Below, piece by piece: positions 6,669 through 14,191 of a DNA stretch of 19,389 nucleotides. The position numbers and the translations under genes are program-made. Every line of letters starts with the position of its first letter. The first letter of the stretch is position 1. The notes beneath the pieces are model-generated. The model made no database searches. It saw only the letters and a program-made list of their open reading frames with translations, and was not told the origin of the DNA. The stretch is from JAWXVD01 sp044425705 (lineage in GTDB: Bacteria > Bacillota > Clostridia > Lachnospirales > Lachnospiraceae). Location: the NCBI GenBank assembly GCA_044425705.1, contig JAWXVD010000062.1, positions 1 to 19,389 on the forward strand, written 5' to 3'.

Positions 6669-7928
6669 ATGAAAAAACTATTATCCACCACACTCACCGT
6701 TATGCTTTTAGTAAGTCTTTGCTTAGGGCTTACAGCATGCAACAGCTCCACCTCTAGCGACAATAGCGACAGCACCGCATCGTTGGAAGTCTGGGTGCGT
6801 AACACCTACTATGATGAAGTGGTTGCAGCCGCAGCTAATTTCCAAGAAGATACTGGCATTGAAGTCACAGTTGTGGAACCATCTGACATGTCGGATGATT
6901 TGGCTTTGGCTCTTTCCTCTGGGGAAGAACCTGACATTATTTCGATGGACTGCGTCTTGATTCCTTACTACGCTTCCATTGGTGCTCTTCAAGATATCAC
7001 TGAAGAATTCAACTCACTTGATTATGCGGATCAATTCTCTGGTGGTTTGATTGATCTTGCTACCTACGAAGATTCCATTTATGCTGTTCCGTTTTCACCT
7101 GAACCTTCCGTTTTGCTTTACAACAAAGAATTATTTGCTGCTGCAGGTTTGGATCCCGACTCTCCACCAACTTCTTGGGATGAACTAATTGAGTACGCAC
7201 AAGCTTGCACCACCGATGATTGTTGGGGGTATTTATTCACTGCTTCGGATGCAGGTGGGATGATGTTTACCTTTGGTCCTTATCTCTGGAGTGCTGGCGG
7301 TGACTTTACTAGCAATGGTGGTACAGAATCTGCATTGGATTCAGATGAAGTTGCATCTGCTCTACAACTGATCTACGACATGATTTACACCTATGAAGTT
7401 ACCCCAACTACTATTACTTCCTATGACTGGACTGCTTGCGAAGATGCTTTTAAATCACAAAATGCTGCTATGGTTGTTTTGGGTATTGCTGCTGCAACTG
7501 GTATTGTCGATGAAATCTATGATTTTGATGCTGGTTGTGCAGTTATTTCGGGACCAGATGGGGAAACCTTCTCTTCGTTCTCTGGTGGGGATAGCCTTAC
7601 TATTTTGGATTCGACTGAATACACTGAAGAAGCATGGATGTTTATTGATTACTGTTTATCTGAAGAAGTACAGGTTGACCTACTTGCTGCAACCGGCAGT
7701 ATTCCTGCAAGACTAGACATGTTTGACAACGATATTTTCGCTGGAAACGAAGTATATGAAGTCCTTCAAGATGCACTTGAAGTCGGACAAGCTCCTTACA
7801 GTATCAAATACAATGAAATGTACACTCCTTGGATTGATGCTATTCAATATGCACTCAACCAAGAAAAAACTGTCGAAGAAGCACTCTCCGACGCGAAAAT
7901 AGAAATTGATGCAATTCTAAGCGAATAA
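6669..7928 (+). CDS. CUT1 ABC transporter sugar-binding lipoprotein
   Basis: Family 1 extracellular solute-binding protein that captures an oligosaccharide and delivers it to the two permeases encoded next. The N-terminus is a lipoprotein signal: KK, a hydrophobic stretch, then the lipobox LTAC with Cys24 as the lipidated residue, followed by a Ser/Thr/Asp-rich linker (about 25-40). The mature part has the usual motifs: LEVWVRNTYYDE at its start, EEPDIISMDC, the hinge region AVPFSPEPSVLLYNKELF and SWDELIEYAQ. At 419 residues it is standard length. AAGGAG lies 9 nt before the ATG. The protein is unusually acidic, and its codon use is richer in G/C than that of the second binding protein at 14192. 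The ligand is unknown; the GH127 gene suggests an arabinose-containing oligosaccharide. Confidence 0.92.
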   Translation: MKKLLSTTLTVMLLVSLCLGLTACNSSTSSDNSDSTASLEVWVRNTYYDEVVAAAANFQEDTGIEVTVVEPSDMSDDLALALSSGEEPDIISMDCVLIPYYASIGALQDITEEFNSLDYADQFSGGLIDLATYEDSIYAVPFSPEPSVLLYNKELFAAAGLDPDSPPTSWDELIEYAQACTTDDCWGYLFTASDAGGMMFTFGPYLWSAGGDFTSNGGTESALDSDEVASALQLIYDMIYTYEVTPTTITSYDWTACEDAFKSQNAAMVVLGIAAATGIVDEIYDFDAGCAVISGPDGETFSSFSGGDSLTILDSTEYTEEAWMFIDYCLSEEVQVDLLAATGSIPARLDMFDNDIFAGNEVYEVLQDALEVGQAPYSIKYNEMYTPWIDAIQYALNQEKTVEEALSDAKIEIDAILSE

Positions 7929-7948
7929 TGTTTAGATGAGCTCAGATT

Positions 7949-7984
7949 TTCCCTTCTGTTGTGCTACTGCGGAAGGGAATTTTT
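7949..7984 (+). terminator. Hairpin with T run between binding-protein and permease genes
   Basis: ttcccttc (7949-7956) pairs with gaagggaa (7972-7979), followed directly by TTTTT (7980-7984). It lies 20 bp after the lipoprotein stop and 30 bp before the permease start. Such hairpins commonly stop part of the transcripts or stabilise the upstream mRNA, so that the binding protein is made in excess over the permeases. Confidence 0.65.
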
Positions 7985-8014
7985 GCAAAATTCAGTTAGA
8001 AAGGTGTAAGTCGT

Positions 8015-8908
8015 ATGACAAAAATAGGATTTAATACTAACAATCTCAAAAAACGAGCACTAAATATGTTATTCATATTACCACTTTTGATTATTAATAT
8101 CACATTTTTTGTAGTGCCTTTTATCCAATCAATTTATATGTCTACATTTAATTGGAAGTTGCTTGGAGAAAAAACATTTATATTTTTAGACAATTACATA
8201 TCGGTGTTTCAAGACACAAAATTCCTAAGTACATTGATTTTTACAGGTAAATACGCTCTGATTGCAACACCCTTTCTGTTTATCACTGCGTTTATTATGG
8301 CACTTTTAGTCAACCAGTCGTTCAAAGGCGTAGGTATTTTCAGAACCATTTACTTTTTGCCTGTGGTTATTTCCATGTCGGCATGTTCCAACATTTGGCT
8401 GTGGATTTACAACGAACTCTATGGTGTACTCAACTACATTTTAATGGGGCTCAATATCATCGATTCGCCGATTGCGTGGATGCATAAAGCCAGTACATCG
8501 TTGCCAGCAGTTTGTCTTATGGTGGTATGGAAAATGTCAGGGTTTACTATGCTAATGCTTCTTTCCGCATTCCAATCTATCGATGAGGAAGTTTATGAAG
8601 CGTCAAACATTGACGGTGCCAGTGCAGTACAACGTTTCGGTCGTATCACCTTGCCGCTGATTCGCCCAACTATTGGTCTTTCGATGGTGCTTTCTGTCAT
8701 CGGGTCGGTGTTGGCATTCGAACAATTCAAAATCATGACCAGCGGTGGACCTTCTTCCTCTACAATGACTACCGTGTACTACATTTATGAAACGTCCTTT
8801 GGTAACTTCAAATTTGGATATGGTTCTGCAATGTCCTTGGTCTTGTTGCTTATTCTGGGCATACTCAGTTTTGTGCAATTTGCAGTTATGAAAGATCCAA
8901 CGGAATAG
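8015..8908 (+). CDS. CUT1 ABC transporter permease (MalF/UgpA type)
   Basis: First of two membrane subunits forming the sugar channel. The 297 residues hold about six transmembrane segments, the first at ~18-38. The cytoplasmic EAA loop that docks the ATPase is at ~194-218 (YEASNIDGASAVQRFGRITL), with the G of the DG pair conserved. LPLIRP and AFEQFKIMTSGGP are also typical of MalF-like proteins. The start has a purine-rich aaaggtg about 10 nt upstream. The partner permease begins 12 bp after the stop, indicating translational coupling. No ATPase gene is present in the operon. Confidence 0.92.
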   Translation: MTKIGFNTNNLKKRALNMLFILPLLIINITFFVVPFIQSIYMSTFNWKLLGEKTFIFLDNYISVFQDTKFLSTLIFTGKYALIATPFLFITAFIMALLVNQSFKGVGIFRTIYFLPVVISMSACSNIWLWIYNELYGVLNYILMGLNIIDSPIAWMHKASTSLPAVCLMVVWKMSGFTMLMLLSAFQSIDEEVYEASNIDGASAVQRFGRITLPLIRPTIGLSMVLSVIGSVLAFEQFKIMTSGGPSSSTMTTVYYIYETSFGNFKFGYGSAMSLVLLLILGILSFVQFAVMKDPTE

Positions 8909-8920
8909 GGGGGAAGTACA

Positions 8921-9748
8921 ATGAAAATAGCATCTAAAACAAAAACGATTATTATCATTAACATCATTATGGGGATTGTTTGGCTGTTGCCACTATACTG
9001 GGCATTTGTCACTTCCGCAAAAACTGATACTGAAATCTATGGTGGGATTACTCTGTTCCCTCAAGACTTCACTTGGCAAAACTATGTTAACTTGTTTCAA
9101 TATCAGAATGGAATTTTCTTCACGTATTTGAGAAATTCCATTTCCATCACGTTATTAACAGTTACAGTCGTTGGCTTTATCTCTATTCTGGCTGGTTTTG
9201 CATTTTCTAAATTACAGCTAATAGGGGCAAAAGTATGGCTTAACTTGGCATTGTTCACTATCATGGTACCGGTGCAAGCATTGATGGTACCGCTGTACAA
9301 TACGATGTCGAATCTAAAGTTGTTGGGAACACTGGCTGGTATGGTTTGTATCTTTGCTACTTTCCAAACACCATTTTGCGTATACATGATGAAAACATCC
9401 TTTGATATGGTGCCAAACGCATTGCGCGAAGCTGCTATCATTGATGGAGCAGGACGTTTTGATATCTTTAGAAAAATTTATCTCCCACTTGCTATGCCAG
9501 GTGCGATTACCATCTTGGTGTACTCTTCTTACACCACATGGAATGACTATGTCATCGGGCTAACGTTTGGGGGCAACACAATGAAAACCTTTAATGTAGG
9601 GTTAGTCGACCTTGTCACTAATAACAATAATGTTGGTTGGGGGATTTTGACATCAGGTTCGATTGTTGGTATTTTACCGATTCTAGTACTGTTCTTGTTC
9701 TTGCAAAAATATTTTGTTAAAGGAATGATGAGTGGTGCAATTAAATAG
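8921..9748 (+). CDS. CUT1 ABC transporter permease (MalG/UgpE type)
   Basis: Second membrane subunit of the importer. At 275 residues it has the standard size and about six membrane segments; the N-terminal segment ends in LLPLYWAFVTSAKTDTEIY, as in MalG-like proteins. The EAA loop is well conserved at ~170-194 (EAAIIDGAGRFDIFRKIYLP). The TTWNDYVIGL segment and the C-terminal QKYFVKGMMSGAIK are hallmark features. A gggggga ribosome-binding site stands 6-7 nt before the ATG. The GH127 gene follows after 15 bp. Confidence 0.93.
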   Translation: MKIASKTKTIIIINIIMGIVWLLPLYWAFVTSAKTDTEIYGGITLFPQDFTWQNYVNLFQYQNGIFFTYLRNSISITLLTVTVVGFISILAGFAFSKLQLIGAKVWLNLALFTIMVPVQALMVPLYNTMSNLKLLGTLAGMVCIFATFQTPFCVYMMKTSFDMVPNALREAAIIDGAGRFDIFRKIYLPLAMPGAITILVYSSYTTWNDYVIGLTFGGNTMKTFNVGLVDLVTNNNNVGWGILTSGSIVGILPILVLFLFLQKYFVKGMMSGAIK

Positions 9749-9763
9749 AAATGAGGAAATTTT

Positions 9764-11641
9764 ATGACACATAAACAATTAAAACGCTTAAATCTAACCC
9801 ATGTGCAACCTAGCGGATGGCTTACAGATCAACTACAATTACAAATGGATGGTTTAACTGGTAAATTATATGAATTCTGGGATAGTGTTGGTAGCTATTC
9901 AGGATGGCTTGGTGGAACTGGCGAAAGCTGGGAACGCGCTCCTTATTATCTGGACGGGTTACTTCCGCTAGCTTACTACCTACAGGATAAAGAACGATGG
10001 GAACTTTGCATGAAGTTCATCAACTGGACGTTAACAAGTCAAGATGAAAATGGTAACTTTGGTCCCATTTCCACCAAATCCGATCGTTGGTCACGCTATG
10101 CAATGATTAAGGTTTTGATCCAGTACTACGAAATTACAAAGGACGCTAAAGTCCTTACATTTATCAAAAATTACATTCAATATTTTGAGCAGTCATTGAC
10201 CATCACATCGATTGCTGAATGGAGTCGTGCACGTATTCCTGATCTGCTGTACTGCATCAAATGGTTGTATGAGCAAACCAATGAGGAATCCTTGTTAGCA
10301 TCCGCTGCAATAATCAACCAGCATAGTTTGGATTGGAATGATTTTTTAGAAGAACTACCGTTTCCGCACCCTACAAAATATTACATCAATTGGAATAGCA
10401 TCAAAAATATCATCCCGCACACAACGATCGACACAGTGGTGCCTTTTCATGCCACGCATATTGTCAATGTTACCATGGGATTCAAGCATCCAGCAATGCT
10501 GTATTTCTTTACAGGGCAAGAGCATTATCGTGAAATTGCTCAAAAAGGAATCAATCGCGTCATTGACTGTCATGGAGTTGTTTCTGGTTGTATCAATGGC
10601 GATGAACATTTGGCAGGAAATAATCCGACACAAGGTGCAGAACTTTGCTCGGTTGTCGAATATATGTTCAGTTTGCAATCGCTCATCGAGATGTTTGGGC
10701 AGAGCAGTTACGGCGACTTGATGGAACGATTGGCATATAATGCGCTCCCTGCAACTATCACCGAGGACTTTATGGCACATCAATATTTACAACAAGCCAA
10801 TCAAGTGCAGGTGGATGTTTACAATCGTCCATGGTACAATAACAACGAAGATTCCAACATGTTCGGTTTGGAACCTCATTTCGGTTGCTGTACTGCCAAC
10901 ATGCATCAAGGGTGGCCTAAATTTGTACAGAGCTTATGGTATACCGAGGAAAATAGTCTGGTCAATATGGTGTTTGCACCAAGTATTGTCAACACACAAC
11001 TCAATGGGCAAAATGTTTCGGTAGAGCTTGTGACAGAATACCCATTCCGGGACCAACTTTGCTATCAAATTAAGACGGCTAGTACCGAAGAAATGACGTT
11101 GAAATTCCGTCTACCTGCATGGTGCGATGCTCCAGTGGTTCAGTGCGATGGTGCTACTATCACGGTGGATCAGGATACTAACATGATTAGCGTTTGCAAA
11201 TGTTTTGCAGAAGGTGAAAAAATTCTCGTAACACTTCCAATGAATATTGCTTGCAGCAGTTGGTACAAAGGATCTCTTGCAGTAGAACGTGGTCCGTTGG
11301 TTTATGCATTGGATATTAAGGAAAATTGGCAATCAATCAAAGAGGTGGCTGGGGTTACGGACTACGCTGTTTTTGCGGATAGCCCTTGGAATTATGCTTT
11401 GAATAAAAACGCACTAATTACAGCTATAGAACAACCTTTAGGCAACGTCCCATTTTCTAAACAATATCCAGCAATCAAATTGTCGGCAAAAGGACAGCAA
11501 GTGCCGAGTTGGACCTTGGTAGAGCACAGTGCAGGTGAAATACCAACATCCTTTGATTTGACCACAGTACCTGAGGAAGAAATTACACTCATTCCATTTG
11601 GGTGCACAAAATTACGTGTTAGTCAGTTCCCATCCTATTAA
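9764..11641 (+). CDS. GH127/DUF1680 beta-L-arabinofuranosidase-like glycoside hydrolase
   Basis: GH127 enzymes release beta-L-arabinofuranose from oligosaccharides such as those of hydroxyproline-rich plant glycoproteins, using a Zn-bound cysteine nucleophile. The 625-residue protein has the (alpha/alpha)6 barrel motifs WLGGTGESWERAPYYLDGL (~48-66) and SRYAMIKVLIQYYE (~110-123). The metal/catalytic pattern is present: E-x-C at Glu293/Cys295 (GAELC) and the Cys pair at 375-376 (GCCTAN), 82 residues from the Glu, close to the spacing in the characterised HypBA1 (E338, C340, C417, C418). GDEHLAG (~279-285) may supply the acid residue. No signal peptide is visible, so it should work inside the cell on sugars brought in by the three preceding genes. 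The specific substrate is uncertain, since DUF1680 covers several activities. Confidence 0.88.
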   Translation: MTHKQLKRLNLTHVQPSGWLTDQLQLQMDGLTGKLYEFWDSVGSYSGWLGGTGESWERAPYYLDGLLPLAYYLQDKERWELCMKFINWTLTSQDENGNFGPISTKSDRWSRYAMIKVLIQYYEITKDAKVLTFIKNYIQYFEQSLTITSIAEWSRARIPDLLYCIKWLYEQTNEESLLASAAIINQHSLDWNDFLEELPFPHPTKYYINWNSIKNIIPHTTIDTVVPFHATHIVNVTMGFKHPAMLYFFTGQEHYREIAQKGINRVIDCHGVVSGCINGDEHLAGNNPTQGAELCSVVEYMFSLQSLIEMFGQSSYGDLMERLAYNALPATITEDFMAHQYLQQANQVQVDVYNRPWYNNNEDSNMFGLEPHFGCCTANMHQGWPKFVQSLWYTEENSLVNMVFAPSIVNTQLNGQNVSVELVTEYPFRDQLCYQIKTASTEEMTLKFRLPAWCDAPVVQCDGATITVDQDTNMISVCKCFAEGEKILVTLPMNIACSSWYKGSLAVERGPLVYALDIKENWQSIKEVAGVTDYAVFADSPWNYALNKNALITAIEQPLGNVPFSKQYPAIKLSAKGQQVPSWTLVEHSAGEIPTSFDLTTVPEEEITLIPFGCTKLRVSQFPSY

Positions 11642-11649
11642 TCTTTGCG

Positions 11650-11686
11650 TACTCCTGAAATCTATATATCAAAGATTTCAGGAGTA
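11650..11686 (+). terminator. Intrinsic terminator after the GH127 gene
   Basis: A 14-bp perfect stem, tactcctgaaatct (11650-11663) with agatttcaggagta (11673-11686), has a 9-nt loop and is followed by tatttcttc. It lies 9 bp after the stop codon and closes the transport/GH127 operon. Confidence 0.8.
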
Positions 11687-11697
11687 TATTTCTTCAA

Positions 11698-11786
11698 AAA
11701 CGAGTCTCATAAAATACTGCAAATTCAAATCTATTTTCTTGGTATGCTTTATTCACTTTATTTATATTTTCAATTGTAAGGAAATA
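11698..11786 (-). pseudogene. Scrap of an ATPase-DUF234 gene 5' end (codons ~2-30)
   Basis: The minus strand reads NKVNKAYQENRFEFAVFYE, against TKLNKAYQGNGFEFAVFYG at residues 10-28 of the intact ATPase; weaker similarity continues back towards the start (FLTIENI against FGREQEL). It ends at the Walker A position, running into ETRF and a stop instead of GRRRVGKT. Together with the C-terminal piece at 4927-5429, on the same strand and in the correct order, it looks like the other end of an ATPase gene now separated by the araC-GH127 block, with the middle of the gene lost. Confidence 0.75.
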
Positions 11787-11841
11787 TAATCTCGCCTAAA
11801 AAATTCCCTTGCACTTCCAAGCAAATGAAATCAATGGATGA

Positions 11842-12243
11842 AATATTGAATGGGTAGTAGAAGAAAATACAGACTTATTTCAAAATGAAGATGTGAAATT
11901 ATTATTTGCATATTCACAAGCATTTTTGAAAAAGGATAAAGAGGCAGTAGAACAGTTGAATAGTAGATATGAAATCAAAAAAGATGTTGTATATATGATA
12001 GCCAAAGTGACGGATGCTATATCATTATTTAATAAATTAAAGGTGAAAGAGAGGGAAGAGAATATGTGTGAATATTTGCAAGAAATTTGGAATGATGGAT
12101 TATCAATTGGAGAAGCAAGAGGAGCACATGGTATGGTTAAGATTATGAAAAGTTTTTGTGTGCCACCAGAAGAGATGATTGGTAGGTTGATGGAGGAATT
12201 GAAGTTGGAGAGGGTGGAAGCTGAGAAGTATGTACAGGGATGA
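11842..12243 (+). pseudogene. Rpn/PD-(D/E)XK-family transposase, decayed copy 2 with internal deletion
   Basis: From TDLFQNEDV to the end it encodes the same residues as copy 1 (the last 116 residues are identical), with the stop at 12241-12243. Upstream, NIEWVVEEN is joined straight to TDLFQ, so the 58 codons containing PWDGPRSLLDMM and its surroundings are missing relative to copy 1. The missing 174 bp lie exactly between two copies of tagtagaagaaaa in copy 1. The frame is open only from 11842, after TGA 11839-11841. With no nuclease domain and no good start this is not functional. Confidence 0.75.
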
Positions 12244-12782
12244 AAACATAGTTGCTGAGGGTGAAAATATTTTCACCCTTTACATCTTCCACATTTCTTC
12301 ATAAGAAACTAATACTACATTGTCTAGCTCTTTTGCCTTTATTTTTGCATGTTCGGTAAATCCACTTTTGGAGAATACATAAAAATATTTTTGTGGATAA
12401 AAAAAGAGATTTCCACGTTGCACCAATGTTTCGATAACATCACTGTCTTGCATTTCATTTCTCCATTTGCATTCGCAAAGGAGCGCTTGATTTTCATTTA
12501 CAGACATAATGTCAATTTCTTCTTGTCGTTTTTCTTGTTTATTCTTACCCCACCATCGCCCTACATTTCCAAGGACAAAAGGAAGTGTTTCAAATACCTC
12601 AGGTAAATATAAGTATTGGATACACATTTCTTCAAAAACAAGTCCCATAAAATGATTCAAATAGGGTTTTACCTGTGAAGTGTATACTTGTGTGCCCATA
12701 CCCCTTACAATACTACTAGCATTGGGGCGAACAAACCGATACCAAAATAAAAACATACTGTTTTGGAGACGGTAAATAGTTT
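11855..12782. repeat. Long direct repeat, right copy (928 bp)
   Basis: Partner of 4502-5429, in the same orientation, 7,353 bp to the right, with about six substitutions and no indels. It ends inside the intact ATPase gene, at the codons for Lys300-Thr301, where the left copy diverges. Homologous recombination between the copies would remove or duplicate 7,353 bp carrying the whole araC-GH127 cluster. Confidence 0.95.
12258..12279. terminator. Perfect 22-bp palindrome between convergent genes, right copy
   Basis: Same sequence and relation to its neighbours as 4905-4926: agggtgaaaat followed directly by its reverse complement, 14 bp after the Rpn remnant stop and touching the ATPase stop codon. 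Probable shared transcription end. Confidence 0.5.
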
Positions 12783-13680
12783 TTTTGCCTTGTGCAGATT
12801 CAGTAATCGGATATTCTTTTTTCACAATTCCTAATGAAATCAGAGTCGTAATTTGATTGCTACAACCGCTACTCTCTAGTCCAGTTTTTGTTGCAATTTC
12901 ATTCATTCTGCTGGCACCGCTTGCAATTGCAGTAATGATGGAATGATAAGAAGCTGGTTCTTTCAACTCTTGCTTCAATAAATTACTTGGTTCTTCAAAT
13001 AATCGTCCACTTTCATCAAAAAATAAATTAATAATATTTTCGTCCACAGACAGCGCCAAATCTATTCTAGAAATATATTCTGGAACGCCACCTGTAACTG
13101 CGTAAAGTATTGCTTGATCCTCGGAGTTATAGTTGGGGAGCATTTTTTTTGTTTCGAAAAAAGTAAATGGTCGTATTTTAAATTGAGAAGTTCTTCTTCC
13201 ATACAGTGGACTTTTGTAACCTAAAACTTGTTCGTCCATAAAGCTCATAGAAGAGCCGCATAGAATAAAAAATAATTTGCTATCTTTCCAACACTGATCA
13301 ATATGTCTTTGGATTAATGATGAGATAGCAGGATAAGAGGCAGCTAAATAGGGATATTCATCAATGGCAATTACAAAACGATTACCAGTTTGCGCTAATT
13401 GATCAATATATTGCAATAAACTATCAAAATCTCCATAACTTACCGTTGCTGTAGGAAATCCTTGAACGGAAGATATAATGGCTGTAGTAAGACCTTTTAG
13501 GTTTTCTTCTTTTGTTCCTTCGGCAGCCATATAGTAAGCAGATGGTTTATTTCTTAAAAATTCATTGATAAGAGTTGTTTTACCTACACGACGTCTACCA
13601 TAAAATACAGCAAATTCAAATCCATTTCCTTGGTATGCTTTATTTAACTTTGTTAATTCTTGTTCTCTACCAAAAAACAT
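12280..13680 (-). CDS. AAA-type ATPase fused to a DUF234 (PD-(D/E)XK-like) domain
   Basis: Cytoplasmic protein of the archaeal/bacterial ATPase-DUF234 family, of unproven function; members are often linked to mobile elements or defence. The 466 residues comprise a P-loop domain with Walker A GRRRVGKTT (28-36), Walker B FVIAIDE with Asp107-Glu108, and a sensor-like FILCGSS (~138-144). A winged-helix-like linker follows (~240-300; ASGASRMNEIATKTGLESSG). The C-terminal domain has EEIDIM (Asp390) and ECKW (Glu403, Lys405), the expected PD-(D/E)XK pair. A ggagga ribosome-binding site stands before the ATG. A 16-bp inverted repeat lies 50 bp upstream. It is the only intact member of the array of ATPase and Rpn pieces in this window and could be the source of the truncated copies. 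Confidence 0.85.
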   Translation of the reverse strand: MFFGREQELTKLNKAYQGNGFEFAVFYGRRRVGKTTLINEFLRNKPSAYYMAAEGTKEENLKGLTTAIISSVQGFPTATVSYGDFDSLLQYIDQLAQTGNRFVIAIDEYPYLAASYPAISSLIQRHIDQCWKDSKLFFILCGSSMSFMDEQVLGYKSPLYGRRTSQFKIRPFTFFETKKMLPNYNSEDQAILYAVTGGVPEYISRIDLALSVDENIINLFFDESGRLFEEPSNLLKQELKEPASYHSIITAIASGASRMNEIATKTGLESSGCSNQITTLISLGIVKKEYPITESAQGKKTIYRLQNSMFLFWYRFVRPNASSIVRGMGTQVYTSQVKPYLNHFMGLVFEEMCIQYLYLPEVFETLPFVLGNVGRWWGKNKQEKRQEEIDIMSVNENQALLCECKWRNEMQDSDVIETLVQRGNLFFYPQKYFYVFSKSGFTEHAKIKAKELDNVVLVSYEEMWKM

Positions 13681-13729
13681 ATCATTTCCTCCGGATATAT
13701 CATAAAAATAATTAGAATAAAAACTAATC

Positions 13730-13763
13730 AGACAAAGACTAATTGCACAATTAGTCTTTGTCT
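13730..13763 (-). promoter_or_regulatory. Perfect 16-bp inverted repeat upstream of the ATPase gene
   Basis: agacaaagactaattg (13730-13745) and caattagtctttgtct (13748-13763) are exact reverse complements with only 2 nt between them, 50 bp before the ATPase start. Without a T run it is not a typical terminator for that strand; an operator, or the remnant of a mobile-element end, is more likely. TATGAT, lying between it and the start on the minus strand, is a possible -10 box. Confidence 0.5.
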
Positions 13764-13772
13764 ATGGCCATT

Positions 13773-13813
13773 ATAAACTATTTTGTCGTTTGTTACAAGA
13801 TAAAATAGTTTAT
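13773..13813. repeat. 12-bp inverted repeat next to the third Rpn remnant
   Basis: ataaactatttt (13773-13784) and aaaatagtttat (13802-13813) are perfect complements around a 17-nt loop. The right arm continues into tttattcactttattta (13809-13825), a word shared exactly with 11748-11764; its first 11 bases also occur at 5427-5437. The hairpin therefore sits on the same junction sequence seen at the edges of the araC-GH127 block. Confidence 0.55.
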
Positions 13814-13826
13814 TCACTTTATTTAT

Positions 13827-13997
13827 TATGAATATTTGCAAGAAATTTGGGATGATGGATTATCAATTGGGGAAGCAAGAGGAGCACATGGTATGGTTAA
13901 AATTATGAAAAGTTTTTGTGTGCCATCAGAAGAGATGATTAGCAGATTAATGGAGGAATTGAAGTTGGAGAGGGTGGATGCTGAGAAGTATGTATAG
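13827..13997 (+). pseudogene. Rpn-family transposase, decayed copy 3 (last 56 codons)
   Basis: The frame YEYLQEIWDDGLSIGEARGA runs to a stop at 13995-13997 (EKYV) and differs from copies 1 and 2 at only a few residues (for example PSEEMISR for PPEEMIGR, and VDAEKYV without the terminal QG). Everything before Tyr is missing. DNA divergence from copies 1 and 2 is clearly higher than theirs from each other, so this copy is older. No start codon or ribosome-binding site fits. Confidence 0.75.
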
Positions 13998-14046
13998 GAA
14001 GCAGAAAAATTATAAATGATTATTTAAAGCGTAAGAAATCGCTAGA

Positions 14047-14070
14047 TAGGAGGGATGAAAATCCCTCCTA
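14047..14070. terminator. GC-rich hairpin downstream of Rpn remnant 3
   Basis: taggaggga (14047-14055) and tccctccta (14062-14070) form a perfect 9-bp stem with a tgaaaa loop, followed by aaattt. It probably separates the remnant from the next operon; the lack of a real T run makes efficiency uncertain. Confidence 0.5.
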
Positions 14071-14077
14071 AAATTTA

Positions 14078-14161
14078 TGTTGTAAAAAAATTTAAAACAA
14101 ACAATTTTACAACAAGAACAAATATCTGTTTCTTTTAAAATCTTTTGAATTTATATATGAT
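14078..14161 (+). promoter_or_regulatory. Candidate control region of the sulfatase-linked transport operon
   Basis: tgttgtaaaa (14078-14087) and ttttacaaca (14105-14114) are inverted copies separated by 17 nt, upstream of a TATGAT -10-like box (14156-14161) that has no good -35 partner. The layout suits an activator-dependent promoter about 30 bp before the gene. Which protein binds is unknown. Confidence 0.4.
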
Positions 14162-14191
14162 ATATTTATCAAAACAAAGGAGGATTTTATT

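Noticed and set aside
7393..7716. 107-codon frame in the binding-protein gene
   Set aside because: It is an alternative frame within the lipoprotein gene; the low-complexity Leu-rich product reflects shifted codons.
10355..10783. 142-codon minus-strand frame inside the GH127 gene
   Set aside because: It overlaps a well-supported enzyme gene on the other strand, has no ribosome-binding site and no recognisable domain.
12349..12606. 85-codon plus-strand frame, present also at 4996-5253
   Set aside because: It is antisense to the ATPase-DUF234 gene and its duplicate; repetition only reflects the direct repeat.
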